From JBBECE01 sp964574935 (GTDB lineage Bacteria > Pseudomonadota > Alphaproteobacteria > Rhizobiales > Devosiaceae): a DNA stretch of 64,000 nt. Where the stretch lies: assembly GCA_964574935.1 (NCBI GenBank), contig CAZNOZ010000014.1, positions 3,479 through 67,478 of the forward strand, given 5' to 3'. Positions 46,779-55,960 of the stretch are shown piece after piece. The translations under genes and the position numbers were made by a program. The notes under the pieces were generated by a model. That model was not told the origin of the DNA. It worked only from the letters and a program-made list of their open reading frames with translations, and did not search any database. Position 1 is the first letter of the stretch. Every line of letters starts with the position of its first letter.

Positions 46779-48260
46779 TTATCCGCCCTTCGCCACCACC
46801 TGCGTGATCGTCGCCATCGCGCCGATCTCGAATAGCGAGGTGAGGTGCGCGGTGACCGTCGCCGCGAAATCCGCGTTCCGCGCCAGGTCGTCGCCGAACA
46901 CCTCGCGCACCCCGAGATACCCTTCGGCCAGCGCCGCCGCGTCGCCTTTGGTCTCGCCGTAAATGCCCGCCAGTCGTGCCGCCAGCGGGTCGCGCACGTC
47001 GATCGGTTGCCCCCGCTCGTCGATGCCGGCGACGTAGCGCATCCACCCGGCGACCCCCAGCGCCAGGCGCGTGGAAGGGGCGCCAACGGCGATCCGGTCC
47101 CGGATCGTGCCGAGCAGGCGCTGCGGCAGCTTTTGCGAACCGTCCATCGCGATCTGCCAGGTTCGGTGCCTGAGCGCCGGATTGGCGAACCGCTCGAGCA
47201 GCGCGTCGCGGTAGGCACCCAGATCGACACCCGGCACATCGAGCGTCGGGGCGATCTCCTCTGTCATCATCTCCCCGATGAGGGCGCCGAGACCGGGTTC
47301 GGAAATCGCCTCGGCCACCGTCTCGTGGCCGCTGAGATACCCCAGATACGCCAGCGTCGAGTGCGCGCCGTTGAGCATCCGGAGTTTCATCAGCTCGAAG
47401 GGCGCCACGTCCGCGACCATCTCGACGCCGACCTCTTCGAGGCGCGGCCGGCCGGCCGGGAAGTGGTCCTCGACCACCCATTGCGTGAAGGGCTCGGTGA
47501 CCACCGGCCAGGCATCCTCGACCCCGAGCGCCGCCGCCACCGCCGCCCGGTCGGCGTCGGTCGTCGCCGGCACGATCCGGTCGACCATTGTCGAGGGGAA
47601 CGCCACCTCGGCCTCGATCCACTCGCCGAGCGCCGGGTCCATGAGCCGCGCCAGCGCCACCACGATCTGGCGCGCGGTTTTGCCGTTCGCCGGCAGGTTG
47701 TCGCAGCTCACGACCGTGAAGGGGGCTCGTCCCTCTTCCCGCCGCGCCGCCAGCGCCGCCACCAGAAGCCCCGGGGCCGACACCGGCGCCGCCGGATCGC
47801 TGAGGTCATGGACGATGTCGGGATGGGCGGGGTCGAGCTCGCCGGTCGCCGGGTCGTGGCAATATCCCTTTTCGGTGACGGTCAGCGTCACGATCCGGGT
47901 CGCGGCGGCGGTCAGCGCCGCCATCAGCGCGGCGCGCTCTTCCGTGGCCACCAGAACCCGGCTGAGCGATCCGATCACCCGCGGCCGGTCGCCCTCGGCG
48001 CCACGCACAAGAACCGTATAGAGCCCGTCCTGGGGGGCGAGCGCGTCGCGGGTCGCCGGCCGTTTGAGGCTGGCTCCGACGATCCCCCAGGTCGGATCGT
48101 CCGCCAGAATGTCGTCGAGGTAGACCGCCTGGTGCGCCCGATGGAAGGCGCCGACCCCCAGATGCACGATCCCGGCGGTGACCGCGGCCCGGTCGTAGGC
48201 CGGCACCTGAACTGCTTTCGGCAGGCCGTCGAGCCTGGCGTCGCAAAGCCGCCCGCTCAC
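46779..48260 (-). CDS. uxuB: D-mannonate oxidoreductase / fructuronate reductase (mannitol dehydrogenase family)
   Basis: The 493-residue long-chain dehydrogenase has the NAD-binding IVHLGVGAFHRAHQAVY. The catalytic region KLRMLNGAHSTLAYLGYL contains the Lys and Asn-x-x-His of the polyol-specific family. Fructuronate reductase activity (D-fructuronate to D-mannonate) is favoured over mannitol dehydrogenase because glucuronate isomerase is the gene directly upstream, overlapping by four bases. The next enzyme, mannonate dehydratase UxuA, is not in the window. Tagaturonate reductase is a possible alternative. Confidence 0.85.
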   Translation of the reverse strand: MSGRLCDARLDGLPKAVQVPAYDRAAVTAGIVHLGVGAFHRAHQAVYLDDILADDPTWGIVGASLKRPATRDALAPQDGLYTVLVRGAEGDRPRVIGSLSRVLVATEERAALMAALTAAATRIVTLTVTEKGYCHDPATGELDPAHPDIVHDLSDPAAPVSAPGLLVAALAARREEGRAPFTVVSCDNLPANGKTARQIVVALARLMDPALGEWIEAEVAFPSTMVDRIVPATTDADRAAVAAALGVEDAWPVVTEPFTQWVVEDHFPAGRPRLEEVGVEMVADVAPFELMKLRMLNGAHSTLAYLGYLSGHETVAEAISEPGLGALIGEMMTEEIAPTLDVPGVDLGAYRDALLERFANPALRHRTWQIAMDGSQKLPQRLLGTIRDRIAVGAPSTRLALGVAGWMRYVAGIDERGQPIDVRDPLAARLAGIYGETKGDAAALAEGYLGVREVFGDDLARNADFAATVTAHLTSLFEIGAMATITQVVAKGG

Positions 48261-49660
48261 AGCCTGTAGGCCCGCTTGACCAGGCCGTAGGCGAGCTCGT
48301 GCGCCAGCTCCTGCGCCTCCTCCTCGCGCAGCCGGTGTTCGGCGACCAGCCGCGCCAGGAACGAGCAGTCGATCCTCCGGGCGACGTCGTGCCGCGCCGG
48401 GATCGAGGGGAAGGCGCGGGTGTCGTCGTTGAAGCCGACCGTGTTGTAGAAACCGGCCGTTTCCACCGCCAGCTCGCGAAACCGCCGCATCCCCTCTGGG
48501 CTGTCATGGAACCACCAGGGCGGCCCGAGTTTCAGGCACGGATAGACACCGGCCAGCGGCGCCAGCTCCCGCGAGATGCTGCTCTCGTCGAGCATGAACA
48601 CGATCACCGTCAGCTCCGGCTCCAGCCCCACCGCCTCGAGCAGCGGCCTGAGCGCGCCGACATAGTCGGTGCGGGTGGGAATGTCGAACCCCATGTCGCG
48701 CCCGAACCGCTCGAAGATGGCGCCCGAGTGATTGCGACAGGCGCCCGGGTGGATCTGCATCACCAACCCGTCCTCGAGGCTCATCTTCGCCATCTCGGTC
48801 AGCATCTGGGCCCGGAACAGCGCCCGCTGGACCGCGTCCGCGGTGCCGGCGCGCACGGTGTCGAACAGCGAAGCGGCCTCCGCCGGGGTGAGGTTGGCGG
48901 TCTCGGCGCTCGGGTGCCCGTGATCGGTGGAGGTCGCCCCAAAGGTCTTGAAGAAGCCCCGCCGCGTCCGGTGCGCGTCGAGATACCCCTCCCACGTTCC
49001 GGTGTCGCACCCGGAAATCTCCCCGAAAGCGTCGAGATTGGCCGCAAACCCCTCGAAATCCGGGTCGACGACGTTGTCGGGCCGATAGGCGGTGATGACC
49101 CGTCCGCCCCATTCGGATTCGCGGATCTTGCGGTGCTGGTCGAGTGGGTCGAGCGGGCTTTCGGTGGTCGCGATGACTTCGAGATTGAACCGCTCGAACA
49201 GCGCCCGGGGCCGGTATTCGTCGCGCTCCAGGCACGCTGCAATGCGATCGTAGGCGTCGTCTGCCGTCGCCGCGGTCAGCGGTTCGGTAATCCCGAACAG
49301 CGCCTCGAAAGTGTTGTCGAGCCACATCCGCGTCGGGGTGCCCCGGAAGAGGTGGTAGTTGTCGGCGAACACCCGCCAGATCGCTCGCCCGTCGGTTTCA
49401 GCCCCGCTGCCGTCGCGGGGCATCACCCCCATACGTTCGAGCGGCACCCCCTGCGAATAGAGCATCCGGAAGACATAGTGGTCGGGCACGATCAAGAGGC
49501 GCGCCGGGTCGGGGAAGGGTTCGTTGTCGGCATACCAGGCGGGGTCGGTATGCCCGTGCGGGCTAATGAGCGGCAGCTCGCGGACCGTCTCGTAGAGCGC
49601 CCGCGCGATGCCCCTGGTGCCGGGATCGGCGGGAAAGAGGCGATCAGGGTGGTTCAACAT
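48257..49660 (-). CDS. uxaC: Glucuronate isomerase
   Basis: The 467-residue enzyme interconverts D-glucuronate and D-fructuronate, and D-galacturonate and D-tagaturonate. Family marks are SPHGHTDPAWYADN (HxH metal site), HYVFRMLYSQGV, GGRVITAYRPDNVVDP and the C-terminal DDTRAFPSIPARHD. The length is normal. The ATG at 49660 is chosen; the frame open to 50122 is shadow of the divergent kinase region. It is first in a two-gene unit with uxuB and divergent from the KDG kinase gene. Confidence 0.93.
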   Translation of the reverse strand: MLNHPDRLFPADPGTRGIARALYETVRELPLISPHGHTDPAWYADNEPFPDPARLLIVPDHYVFRMLYSQGVPLERMGVMPRDGSGAETDGRAIWRVFADNYHLFRGTPTRMWLDNTFEALFGITEPLTAATADDAYDRIAACLERDEYRPRALFERFNLEVIATTESPLDPLDQHRKIRESEWGGRVITAYRPDNVVDPDFEGFAANLDAFGEISGCDTGTWEGYLDAHRTRRGFFKTFGATSTDHGHPSAETANLTPAEAASLFDTVRAGTADAVQRALFRAQMLTEMAKMSLEDGLVMQIHPGACRNHSGAIFERFGRDMGFDIPTRTDYVGALRPLLEAVGLEPELTVIVFMLDESSISRELAPLAGVYPCLKLGPPWWFHDSPEGMRRFRELAVETAGFYNTVGFNDDTRAFPSIPARHDVARRIDCSFLARLVAEHRLREEEAQELAHELAYGLVKRAYRL

Positions 49661-49702
49661 GTTGACGATCGCCTCCCGGAACAAACCGTCCCCTTGCGGC
49701 GG

Positions 49703-49722
49703 TTGGTGCTCGGAGCATACAA
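49703..49722. promoter_or_regulatory. Imperfect dyad between uxaC and kdgK
   Basis: TGCTC/GAGCA arms around one base, with outer TTG and CAA, form a dyad in the 187-bp divergent region. The right half, read on the minus strand, contains TTGTATG. The same 7-mer occurs at 55902-55908 near the GntR gene of this cluster. It is a candidate operator for that regulator. Confidence 0.35.
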
Positions 49723-49847
49723 CTCTAGCCACCCGTTCGGCCGTCGCGCCGGCGCCCCGGGGGACGGCGCAGCGAACCGAGTTTGGCGCGCCATAGCAAC
49801 CCCCTAACCGGCGCCGGCACCGATATTCCCAGAAGAGTTGTTGAGCC

Positions 49848-50948
49848 ATGAGCGCATTGGAATTGAGACCCGCCTCCGAGTGCCGCTTCGACGCGGTGAG
49901 CCTTGGAGAAGTCATGCTCAGGCTCGACCCCGGCGAGGGACGCATCCGTACCGCCCGCCAGTTCCGGGCCTGGGAGGGGGGCGGCGAATACAACGTCACG
50001 CGCGGTTTGAGGCGCTGTTTCTCCCTCAGCACCGCGGTCGTGACCGCCTTCGCGCAGAACGAAATCGGCCTCTTGCTCGAGGATCTGATCCTGCAGGGGG
50101 GCGTCGATACCTCGCTCATCAAATGGGTGCCCTATGACGGCATCGGCCGCTCGGTACGCAACGGGCTGAACTTCACCGAGCGCGGCTTCGGCGTCCGCGG
50201 CGCGGTGGGCTGCTCGGACCGGGGCAACACCGCCGCCATGCAGCTCAAACCCGGCGACATCGACTGGGAGCTGATTTTCGGGACCATGGGGGTGAGATGG
50301 TTCCATACCGGCGGTATTTTCGCGGCGCTCTCGGAGACCACCGGGGCGCTGGTCATCGAGGCCGCCAGGGCGGCCAAGGCGCACGGCACCATCGTCTCCT
50401 ACGACCTCAACTATCGCCCCTCGCTGTGGAAGGGGATCGGCGGCGTCGAAAGGTGCCAGGAGGTCAACCGCGAGATCGCCCACCATGTCGATGTCATGCT
50501 CGGCAACGAAGAGGACTTCACCGCCTGCCTCGGCTACGAGGTCGAAGGGGTCGACGAGTCGCTGACCAAGCTGGAGGCGGGCGCCTTCCGCTCGATGATC
50601 GAACGCGTCGTTGCCGACTACCCGAACTTCAAGGCCACCGCGACGACCCTGCGCACCGTCAGGTCCGCCACCGTCAACGACTGGGGGGCCATCTGCTGGG
50701 CGGACGGCGAATTCCATTCCGCCACCCACCGCGACAATCTCGAGATCCTCGACCGGGTCGGCGGCGGCGACAGCTTCGCGTCGGGCTTCATTTACGGGAT
50801 GATGGAATTCGGCGATCCCCGGCAGGCGGTCGAGTACGGCGCCGCGCACGGGGCGCTGGCGATGACGACCCCCGGGGACACCACCATGGCGTCCCTCGCC
50901 GAGGTCGAGAAACTGGTCGGCGGCGGCGGCGCCCGGGTCGACCGCTAG
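49848..50948 (+). CDS. kdgK: 2-keto-3-deoxygluconate kinase (PfkB family)
   Basis: The 366-residue sugar kinase of the PfkB/ribokinase family has the N-terminal GEVMLRLDPGEGRIRTA and the catalytic RVGGGDSFASGFIYG near the C-terminus. KDG kinase is the best assignment because the next gene, 24 bp downstream, encodes KDPG aldolase and the cluster handles hexuronates. The protein is slightly longer than the usual about 310-residue KdgK and has an extended N-terminus. Confidence 0.87.
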   Translation: MSALELRPASECRFDAVSLGEVMLRLDPGEGRIRTARQFRAWEGGGEYNVTRGLRRCFSLSTAVVTAFAQNEIGLLLEDLILQGGVDTSLIKWVPYDGIGRSVRNGLNFTERGFGVRGAVGCSDRGNTAAMQLKPGDIDWELIFGTMGVRWFHTGGIFAALSETTGALVIEAARAAKAHGTIVSYDLNYRPSLWKGIGGVERCQEVNREIAHHVDVMLGNEEDFTACLGYEVEGVDESLTKLEAGAFRSMIERVVADYPNFKATATTLRTVRSATVNDWGAICWADGEFHSATHRDNLEILDRVGGGDSFASGFIYGMMEFGDPRQAVEYGAAHGALAMTTPGDTTMASLAEVEKLVGGGGARVDR

Positions 50949-50971
50949 GGAAAACGGGAGGACAGCCACAT

Positions 50972-51595
50972 ATGCGCGACGAGCTTGCCAAACGCCCGCT
51001 CATTCCGGTGATCGTCATCGACGACGCGGCAAACGCCGAGCCGCTGGCCGAGGCGCTGCTCGAAGGCGGCATCGACGTCATCGAAATCACCTTCCGCACC
51101 GCCGCCGCCGCGGACGCGATCGCGGCCATCGCCAGATCGTTCCCGCAAATGCTGCTCGGCGCCGGCACCGTGGTCACCAAAGAGCAGGTGCGCCGGGCCC
51201 TCGACGCCGGGGCGCAATTCGGCGTGGCGCCCGGGCTCAATCCCGAGACGGTCAAGTCGTTCCAGGCGGCCGACAGGTTCTTCATGCCGGGGGTGATGAC
51301 GCCGACCGAGATCGAGCAGGGGCTGGCGCTGGGGTGCGACCTGATGAAGTTCTTCCCCGCCGAGCAGGCCGGCGGCGCCAGGTTCCTCAAGGCGCTGGCC
51401 GGCCCCTACGCCAGCCAGGGGGTCAGGTTCTGCCCCACCGGCGGCATCGGGCCGGACAACGTCAACGACTACCTCTCGCTCGACATCGTCTTTTCGGTCG
51501 GCGGCTCCTGGGTGGCGACCGGCAAGCAGGTCGCCGCGAAGGACTGGGCCACCATCACCGCGCAGGCGAAACAGGCGATGGCGCAACTCGCCTGA
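50972..51595 (+). CDS. eda: KDPG aldolase (2-dehydro-3-deoxyphosphogluconate aldolase)
   Basis: The 207-residue class I aldolase splits KDPG to pyruvate and glyceraldehyde-3-phosphate. The Schiff-base lysine is Lys126 in LMKFFPAEQAGG and the general acid/base is Glu38 in VIEITFRT. GAGTVVTK and FCPTGGIG are family motifs. A GGGAGGA site supports the ATG at 50972. It forms an operon with the upstream KDG kinase and finishes the hexuronate pathway. Confidence 0.93.
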   Translation: MRDELAKRPLIPVIVIDDAANAEPLAEALLEGGIDVIEITFRTAAAADAIAAIARSFPQMLLGAGTVVTKEQVRRALDAGAQFGVAPGLNPETVKSFQAADRFFMPGVMTPTEIEQGLALGCDLMKFFPAEQAGGARFLKALAGPYASQGVRFCPTGGIGPDNVNDYLSLDIVFSVGGSWVATGKQVAAKDWATITAQAKQAMAQLA

Positions 51596-51630
51596 ATTCG
51601 TCGCGCCGCCGGGCTGCCCCGTCAGTCGGG

Positions 51631-51969
51631 TCAGGCCAGGAAATCGTCGCGCTGCGGCGCGAAGGCGTCGATCAAGACCCCCGCCTCCAGCGCTTGGCAG
51701 CCATGGGTGACATTCGGCGGCACGAAATAGCCGTCCCCCGCCTCGAGGATCTCGGTGCGCTCCCCGATGGTCAGCTCGAACCGGCCCGAAGCGACATAGC
51801 TCGACTGCACATGGCGGTGCGCGTGCAGGGCCCCGATGGCGCCCGCCTCGAACGCGAATTCCACCAGCATCAGGTCGCCATTGTAGCCCAGCAGCCGCCG
51901 GCGGACGCCCGGTGCCGCCTCGACCCAGTCGCTCTCTTCGGGCTTGATGAAGACATCCGATTGGCTCAT
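51631..51969 (-). CDS. kdgF: Cupin protein, KdgF-like
   Basis: The 112-residue single-domain cupin has metal-binding histidines in LHAHRHVQSSYVASGRFEL and in VPPNVTHGCQA. The N-terminal WVEAAPGVRRRLLGYNGDLM matches KdgF, which speeds opening of unsaturated uronates from pectin or alginate to linear keto-uronates. It is last in a minus-strand operon with kduI and a TRAP importer, which fits this role. The ATG at 51969 is used because the longer frame overlaps unrelated sequence. Confidence 0.83.
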   Translation of the reverse strand: MSQSDVFIKPEESDWVEAAPGVRRRLLGYNGDLMLVEFAFEAGAIGALHAHRHVQSSYVASGRFELTIGERTEILEAGDGYFVPPNVTHGCQALEAGVLIDAFAPQRDDFLA

Positions 51970-52033
51970 CTCGCTTGCCCTTTCAGGCGCCCCGGCCGGC
52001 CGCCATCGCCGATCACCGCGCCCACCGCATCGC

Positions 52034-52879
52034 TCATCGCATGGTCTCGACCGGCACCGGATCGATATCGGTGAAATCGACATTGTCGCCGGCCATCGCC
52101 CAGATGAAGGCGTAGTTCGTGGTGCCCGCCCCGCAGTGGATCGACCAGTGCGGCGACAGCACCGCCTCCTCGTTGGCGACAACGATGTGCCGGCTGGCGG
52201 CCGGCTCGCCCATGAAATGGAACACCCGCGCGTCCTCGGCGAGGCCGAAATAGAGGTACGCCTCCGACCGCCGCTCGTGGACGTGGGCCGGCATCGTGTT
52301 CCACACCGAGCCGGTCGCCAGCGTCGTCATGCCGACGACGAGCTGGCAGGTCTCGATGCCTTTCGGATGCACGAACTGGAAGATCGAGCGCTCGTTGCTC
52401 GTCTCCGCCGCGCCCATGTCGAGCCGCCTGGCGTCCCCGATCTCGACCCGCCGGGTCGGCAGCGCCCGATGCGCCGGCGCGCTGATGAGATAGAATTTCG
52501 CCGGCTCCGCGTCATCGTCGGAGCCCAGGGCGATTTCGCCCGCCCCCAGCCCGACATAGATCATGTCGCGATGCGCCAGCTTGTGGGCCTCGCCGCCGAC
52601 GGTGACGGTCCCGGCCCCCCCGAGGTTGAACGCCGCCAGCTCGCGGCGCTCCAGAAAGCTGCCGGTTCCCATCGGCCGGATCGCCGCCAGCGAAAGCTCG
52701 CCCCCCACCGGCATCGCGCCGCCGACGACCATCCGGTCGTAGTGGGCGTAGGTCAGGTTGACCGCGTCGGGCGCGAACAGACCCTGGACCAGGAAATTCT
52801 CCCGCAGCTCGCTGCTGCCCATGCCCGCCGCCGCTTCCGGGCTGACGGCATTGCGCGAGGTGTGGTGCGGCTCGCTCAC
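52034..52879 (-). CDS. kduI: 4-deoxy-L-threo-5-hexosulose-uronate ketol-isomerase
   Basis: The 281-residue isomerase converts 5-keto-4-deoxyuronate to 2,5-diketo-3-deoxygluconate in pectin breakdown. The zinc-binding stretch NTMPAHVHERRSEAYLYF is clear, with family segments YDRMVVGGAMPV and GMTTLATGSVWN. kduD, the following reductase, is not in the window. The gene lies between the TRAP permease and kdgF-like genes on one transcript. Confidence 0.93.
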   Translation of the reverse strand: MSEPHHTSRNAVSPEAAAGMGSSELRENFLVQGLFAPDAVNLTYAHYDRMVVGGAMPVGGELSLAAIRPMGTGSFLERRELAAFNLGGAGTVTVGGEAHKLAHRDMIYVGLGAGEIALGSDDDAEPAKFYLISAPAHRALPTRRVEIGDARRLDMGAAETSNERSIFQFVHPKGIETCQLVVGMTTLATGSVWNTMPAHVHERRSEAYLYFGLAEDARVFHFMGEPAASRHIVVANEEAVLSPHWSIHCGAGTTNYAFIWAMAGDNVDFTDIDPVPVETMR

Positions 52880-52916
52880 GGGGCCATTGTCGGTTGGTCG
52901 ACGGCGTTGCGTCCGG

Positions 52917-54197
52917 TCACCGGAACAGCCTCGGCAGCCACAGGGAAATCTCGGGCACGTAGGTCACCAGCAACAGCACCGCGATCCCGGCCGCATAGAA
53001 CGGCCAGATTGTGCGGATCGCCTGATGCACCGGTATCTTGGCGATCGCGCACCCCACGAACAGCACCGCGCCGACCGGTGGCGTGCACAGCCCGATGCCC
53101 AGATTGAGCACCATCACGACGCCGAAATGCACCGGGTTCATCCCGTACGACAGCACCACTGGCAGGAAGATCGGCGTCGTGATGATGATCAGCGGCGCCA
53201 TGTCCATGAAGGTGCCGAAGAACAGCATCAAGACGTTCACCATCAACAGGATGACCAGCGGGTTGTCGGTGATCGAATTCATCAGGGTGACCATCGCCGA
53301 CGGTACCTGGAAATAGGCCATCAGCCAGCCGAACGCGTTGGCGCACCCCACGATCATCAGCACCATGCCGGTGGTGCGCACGGCGCCCACCGTCGCCGCC
53401 ACGAAATCGGTCCAGTTCAACGACCGGTAGACCAGGATGGTGATGGCCACCGCGTACACGATCGCGATGCACGAGCTCTCGGTGGCCGTGAACACGCCCG
53501 AGCGCACGCCGCCGAAAATGATCAGGATCAGCCCCAGCCCCGGGATCGCCGTGAAGAACCGCGCGCCCACCTGCCTCCAGCCCGGAAACACCTCCGTGGG
53601 AAAGCCGCGCCGGCGCGCCACGAAATACGCCGCAATCATCAGCGCCATGGCCAGCAACACGCCGGGGATGATGCCGGCGGTGAAAAGGTCCGCGATCGAC
53701 AGCCGCCCGCCCGCCGCGATCGAGTAGATGATCATGTTGTGCGAGGGCGGGATCATCAGCGGGATGATGGCGGCGATGATGGTGACGTTGACCGCGTAAT
53801 CGACGCTGTAGCCCCGCTCCTTCATCTGCGGGATCATCAGCCCGCCGATGGCGGAGGCGTCGGCCACCGCCGAGCCCGAAATGCCGCCGAACAACACCGC
53901 GGCGGTGATGTTGACCTGACCCAACCCGCCCTTGAAGTGCCCCACCAGCGACCCGGCCACCGCCACCAGACGCTCCGCGATGCGGCCGCGCACCATCAGG
54001 TCGCCGGCGTAGATGAAAAACGGGATCGCCATCAAGACGAACACCGAGGCGCCCGAATTGACGCGCTGAAAGACCACAACCGGCGGCAGGCCGATGTACA
54101 AAACCGTGGCGAAGGAGGCCACGCCCAGGCAGAACGCGATCGGCGTGCCGATGACCAGCAGCGCCGCGAAGGTTCCGAACAGGATCAGATATTCCAT
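52917..54197 (-). CDS. dctM: TRAP transporter large permease (DctM)
   Basis: The 426-residue integral membrane protein has about twelve segments. DctM motifs include VLFGGISGSAVADASAIGG, IPPSHNMIIYSIA and the C-terminal LNLGIGLCTPPVGAVLFVG. It starts three bases after the DctQ stop codon. It is part of a DctP-type TRAP importer whose linked enzymes point to hexuronates or unsaturated oligo-uronates as ligand. Confidence 0.93.
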   Translation of the reverse strand: MEYLILFGTFAALLVIGTPIAFCLGVASFATVLYIGLPPVVVFQRVNSGASVFVLMAIPFFIYAGDLMVRGRIAERLVAVAGSLVGHFKGGLGQVNITAAVLFGGISGSAVADASAIGGLMIPQMKERGYSVDYAVNVTIIAAIIPLMIPPSHNMIIYSIAAGGRLSIADLFTAGIIPGVLLAMALMIAAYFVARRRGFPTEVFPGWRQVGARFFTAIPGLGLILIIFGGVRSGVFTATESSCIAIVYAVAITILVYRSLNWTDFVAATVGAVRTTGMVLMIVGCANAFGWLMAYFQVPSAMVTLMNSITDNPLVILLMVNVLMLFFGTFMDMAPLIIITTPIFLPVVLSYGMNPVHFGVVMVLNLGIGLCTPPVGAVLFVGCAIAKIPVHQAIRTIWPFYAAGIAVLLLVTYVPEISLWLPRLFR

Positions 54198-54200
54198 CGC

Positions 54201-54728
54201 TCACGATCCCGCGGCATGGCGAACGAAAGCCTCCTCGTCCGGCTTCATGCCGGCGAGCCGTTCGACGATGCGGGTGAGGGTGAACATGCAGGTCAGAAAT
54301 CCGCCGACGATGATCGGGATGTAGCTCGCCCCGTCCGGAATCCCGAGGGTGGGCTGGGTTCCGTCCCAGGTGCCGACGGCCAGTTCAAACCCGAAAAAGA
54401 CCATGCCGACGCCGAAGGCGAGAATGGCCAGGTCCGAGATCATGCGCAGCACGACCTTGGCGCCCGGCGGCAGGATGTAGATCAAGACGTCGAAGCCCAG
54501 ATGCGTGCGCTCCCAGACCCCCACCGCGGCACCCAGAAAAACGAACCAGCCCATCAATGTGATGGACAGCGCTTCCGCCCAGCTGGGGGTGGCGTTGAGC
54601 ACGTAGCGGCCGAACACCTGATAGGCGACGACAATCGTCATGGCGACCAGGCATGTCCCCGACAGCCACAATGAGACGCGGCTGACCCGGTTCAAGACGT
54701 GCGCAAGTCTTATCAGAAACGGTTGCAT
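54201..54728 (-). CDS. dctQ: TRAP transporter small permease (DctQ)
   Basis: The 175-residue protein has four membrane segments, including MTIVVAYQVFGRYVLNATPS and WAEALSITLMGWFVFLGA, which are typical DctQ features. It is the middle gene of the dctP-dctQ-dctM unit. It is separated from dctP by 81 bp containing a perfect stem-loop and almost abuts dctM. Confidence 0.92.
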   Translation of the reverse strand: MQPFLIRLAHVLNRVSRVSLWLSGTCLVAMTIVVAYQVFGRYVLNATPSWAEALSITLMGWFVFLGAAVGVWERTHLGFDVLIYILPPGAKVVLRMISDLAILAFGVGMVFFGFELAVGTWDGTQPTLGIPDGASYIPIIVGGFLTCMFTLTRIVERLAGMKPDEEAFVRHAAGS

Positions 54729-54758
54729 CGCCCGCCGCCCCGTCGGCCCCGTCGGCAG

Positions 54759-54784
54759 CGTGGCGCGGGCGAACCCGCGCCACG
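54759..54784 (-). promoter_or_regulatory. Perfect inverted repeat between dctP and dctQ
   Basis: The 11-bp arms CGTGGCGCGGG/CCCGCGCCACG enclose a CGAA tetraloop in the gap after the dctP stop codon. No T-run follows on the minus strand. As in the ABC and TAXI operons, it sits between the binding-protein gene and the membrane genes. Confidence 0.75.
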
Positions 54785-54809
54785 TTTGGTCTCGTCAGGA
54801 AAGCCGAGC

Positions 54810-55790
54810 TTAGTCGGTGGCCTGAATGCGCGCCACCATGTCCTTCAGCTCGGGGGAGTCGACGTAGGTGTCGTACACCGGGGCCATCGCGTCGATGAAG
54901 GGCTGCTTGTCGATCGTGGTGACGATCTCGGTCCCTTCGGAAACGACCTTGGCCATCGAAGCCAGCTCCTGGTTGTCCCAGGCGCCGCGCTGGTAATGCA
55001 CGCTTTCCTTGGCGGCCTCCCGGATGATCTCCTGATCCTCGGGGCTGAGCGCGTCCCAGGACTTCTTGGACATCACCAGGACCTCGGGCACGATCAGGTG
55101 CTGGTCGAGGGTGTAGTACTTGGCGACCTCATGGTGACCGGAGGTGTCATAGCTCGGCGGGTTGTTTTCCGCCCCGTCGATGACGCCGGTCTGGATCGCC
55201 GAATAGACCTCGCCATAAGGCATCGGCGTGGCGTTGGCGCCCAGCGCGGCGACCATGTCGACGAACACGTCCGACTGCATGACGCGGAACTTCAGTCCCT
55301 GCAGGTCGTCGATCGAGCGGATCGGGCGCTGCGAATTGTAGAACGAACGCGCCCCGCCGTCGTAGAAGGCCAATCCGATCAGGTCATAGTCCGCAAACGC
55401 GGCCAGGATTTCCTCGCCGATCGGGCCGTCCATGACGTGGTGCATGTGCTCGGTCGACCGGAAGATATAGGGAAGCGAAGGAATTCGCGTCTCCGGAATG
55501 AGGTTGTTGAAGGGGCCAAGCGAGATGCGGTTCATGTCGATGACGCCGAAGCGCGTCTGCTCGATCGTGTCGGCCTCCTCGCCGAGCTGCGCGGAGTGGA
55601 ACATCTCGATCGAGATGCGTCCATTGGTGCGGTACTCGATGAGCTTGCCCATATATTCGACAGCCGCCACGGTCGGATAGCCGTCCGGATGGGTATCGGA
55701 GGCTCGCAGCACGGTCTGGCCGAGAGCTCCCCCCGTTCCCATGATGGCAACGGCACCGGCCGCCAGGGCCAGTTTGGTGAAATGGTTCAT
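54810..55790 (-). CDS. dctP: TRAP solute-binding protein (DctP family)
   Basis: The 326-residue periplasmic protein has a signal peptide of about 23 residues (KLALAAGAVAIMGTGGALG, then QTVLRASDTHP). The conserved ligand-site region KFRVMQSDVFVDMVAALGAN carries the Arg that binds the ligand carboxylate, and PMPYGEVYSAIQTGVIDGAE is also typical. The ATG at 55790 has a GGGAGGA site. It heads an operon dctP-dctQ-dctM-kduI-kdgF divergent from a GntR regulator, so a uronate ligand is likely. Confidence 0.93.
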   Translation of the reverse strand: MNHFTKLALAAGAVAIMGTGGALGQTVLRASDTHPDGYPTVAAVEYMGKLIEYRTNGRISIEMFHSAQLGEEADTIEQTRFGVIDMNRISLGPFNNLIPETRIPSLPYIFRSTEHMHHVMDGPIGEEILAAFADYDLIGLAFYDGGARSFYNSQRPIRSIDDLQGLKFRVMQSDVFVDMVAALGANATPMPYGEVYSAIQTGVIDGAENNPPSYDTSGHHEVAKYYTLDQHLIVPEVLVMSKKSWDALSPEDQEIIREAAKESVHYQRGAWDNQELASMAKVVSEGTEIVTTIDKQPFIDAMAPVYDTYVDSPELKDMVARIQATD

Positions 55791-55901
55791 GGATGTCCTC
55801 CCTTTGTTGTCCCGCGCGCCGGGCCGGACGCAGCTTCGGCGACCCGGAACGAATCCCCTCTTGCCGCTGGTGGCAAACCCCACCATGCCGACGCGAAGGG
55901 A

Positions 55902-55948
55902 TTGTATGGTACAGTATGGTGGTGGTGCGCCCGTGTCAAAACATGGTA
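55902..55948. promoter_or_regulatory. Direct repeats, candidate GntR operator of the kdu/dct operon
   Basis: GTATGGT occurs twice exactly 10 bp apart (55904-55910 and 55914-55920), and ATGGTA recurs at 55943-55948. The sites lie in the 170-bp divergent region between dctP and gntR, and one overlaps TTGTATG also seen between uxaC and kdgK. Helical phasing suggests binding of one protein on one DNA face. Confidence 0.45.
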
Positions 55949-55960
55949 TCAGCCCATCCC

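Noticed and set aside
52758..54674. A 638-codon plus-strand open frame
   Set aside because: It is antisense to kduI, dctM and dctQ and has no recognisable domain.
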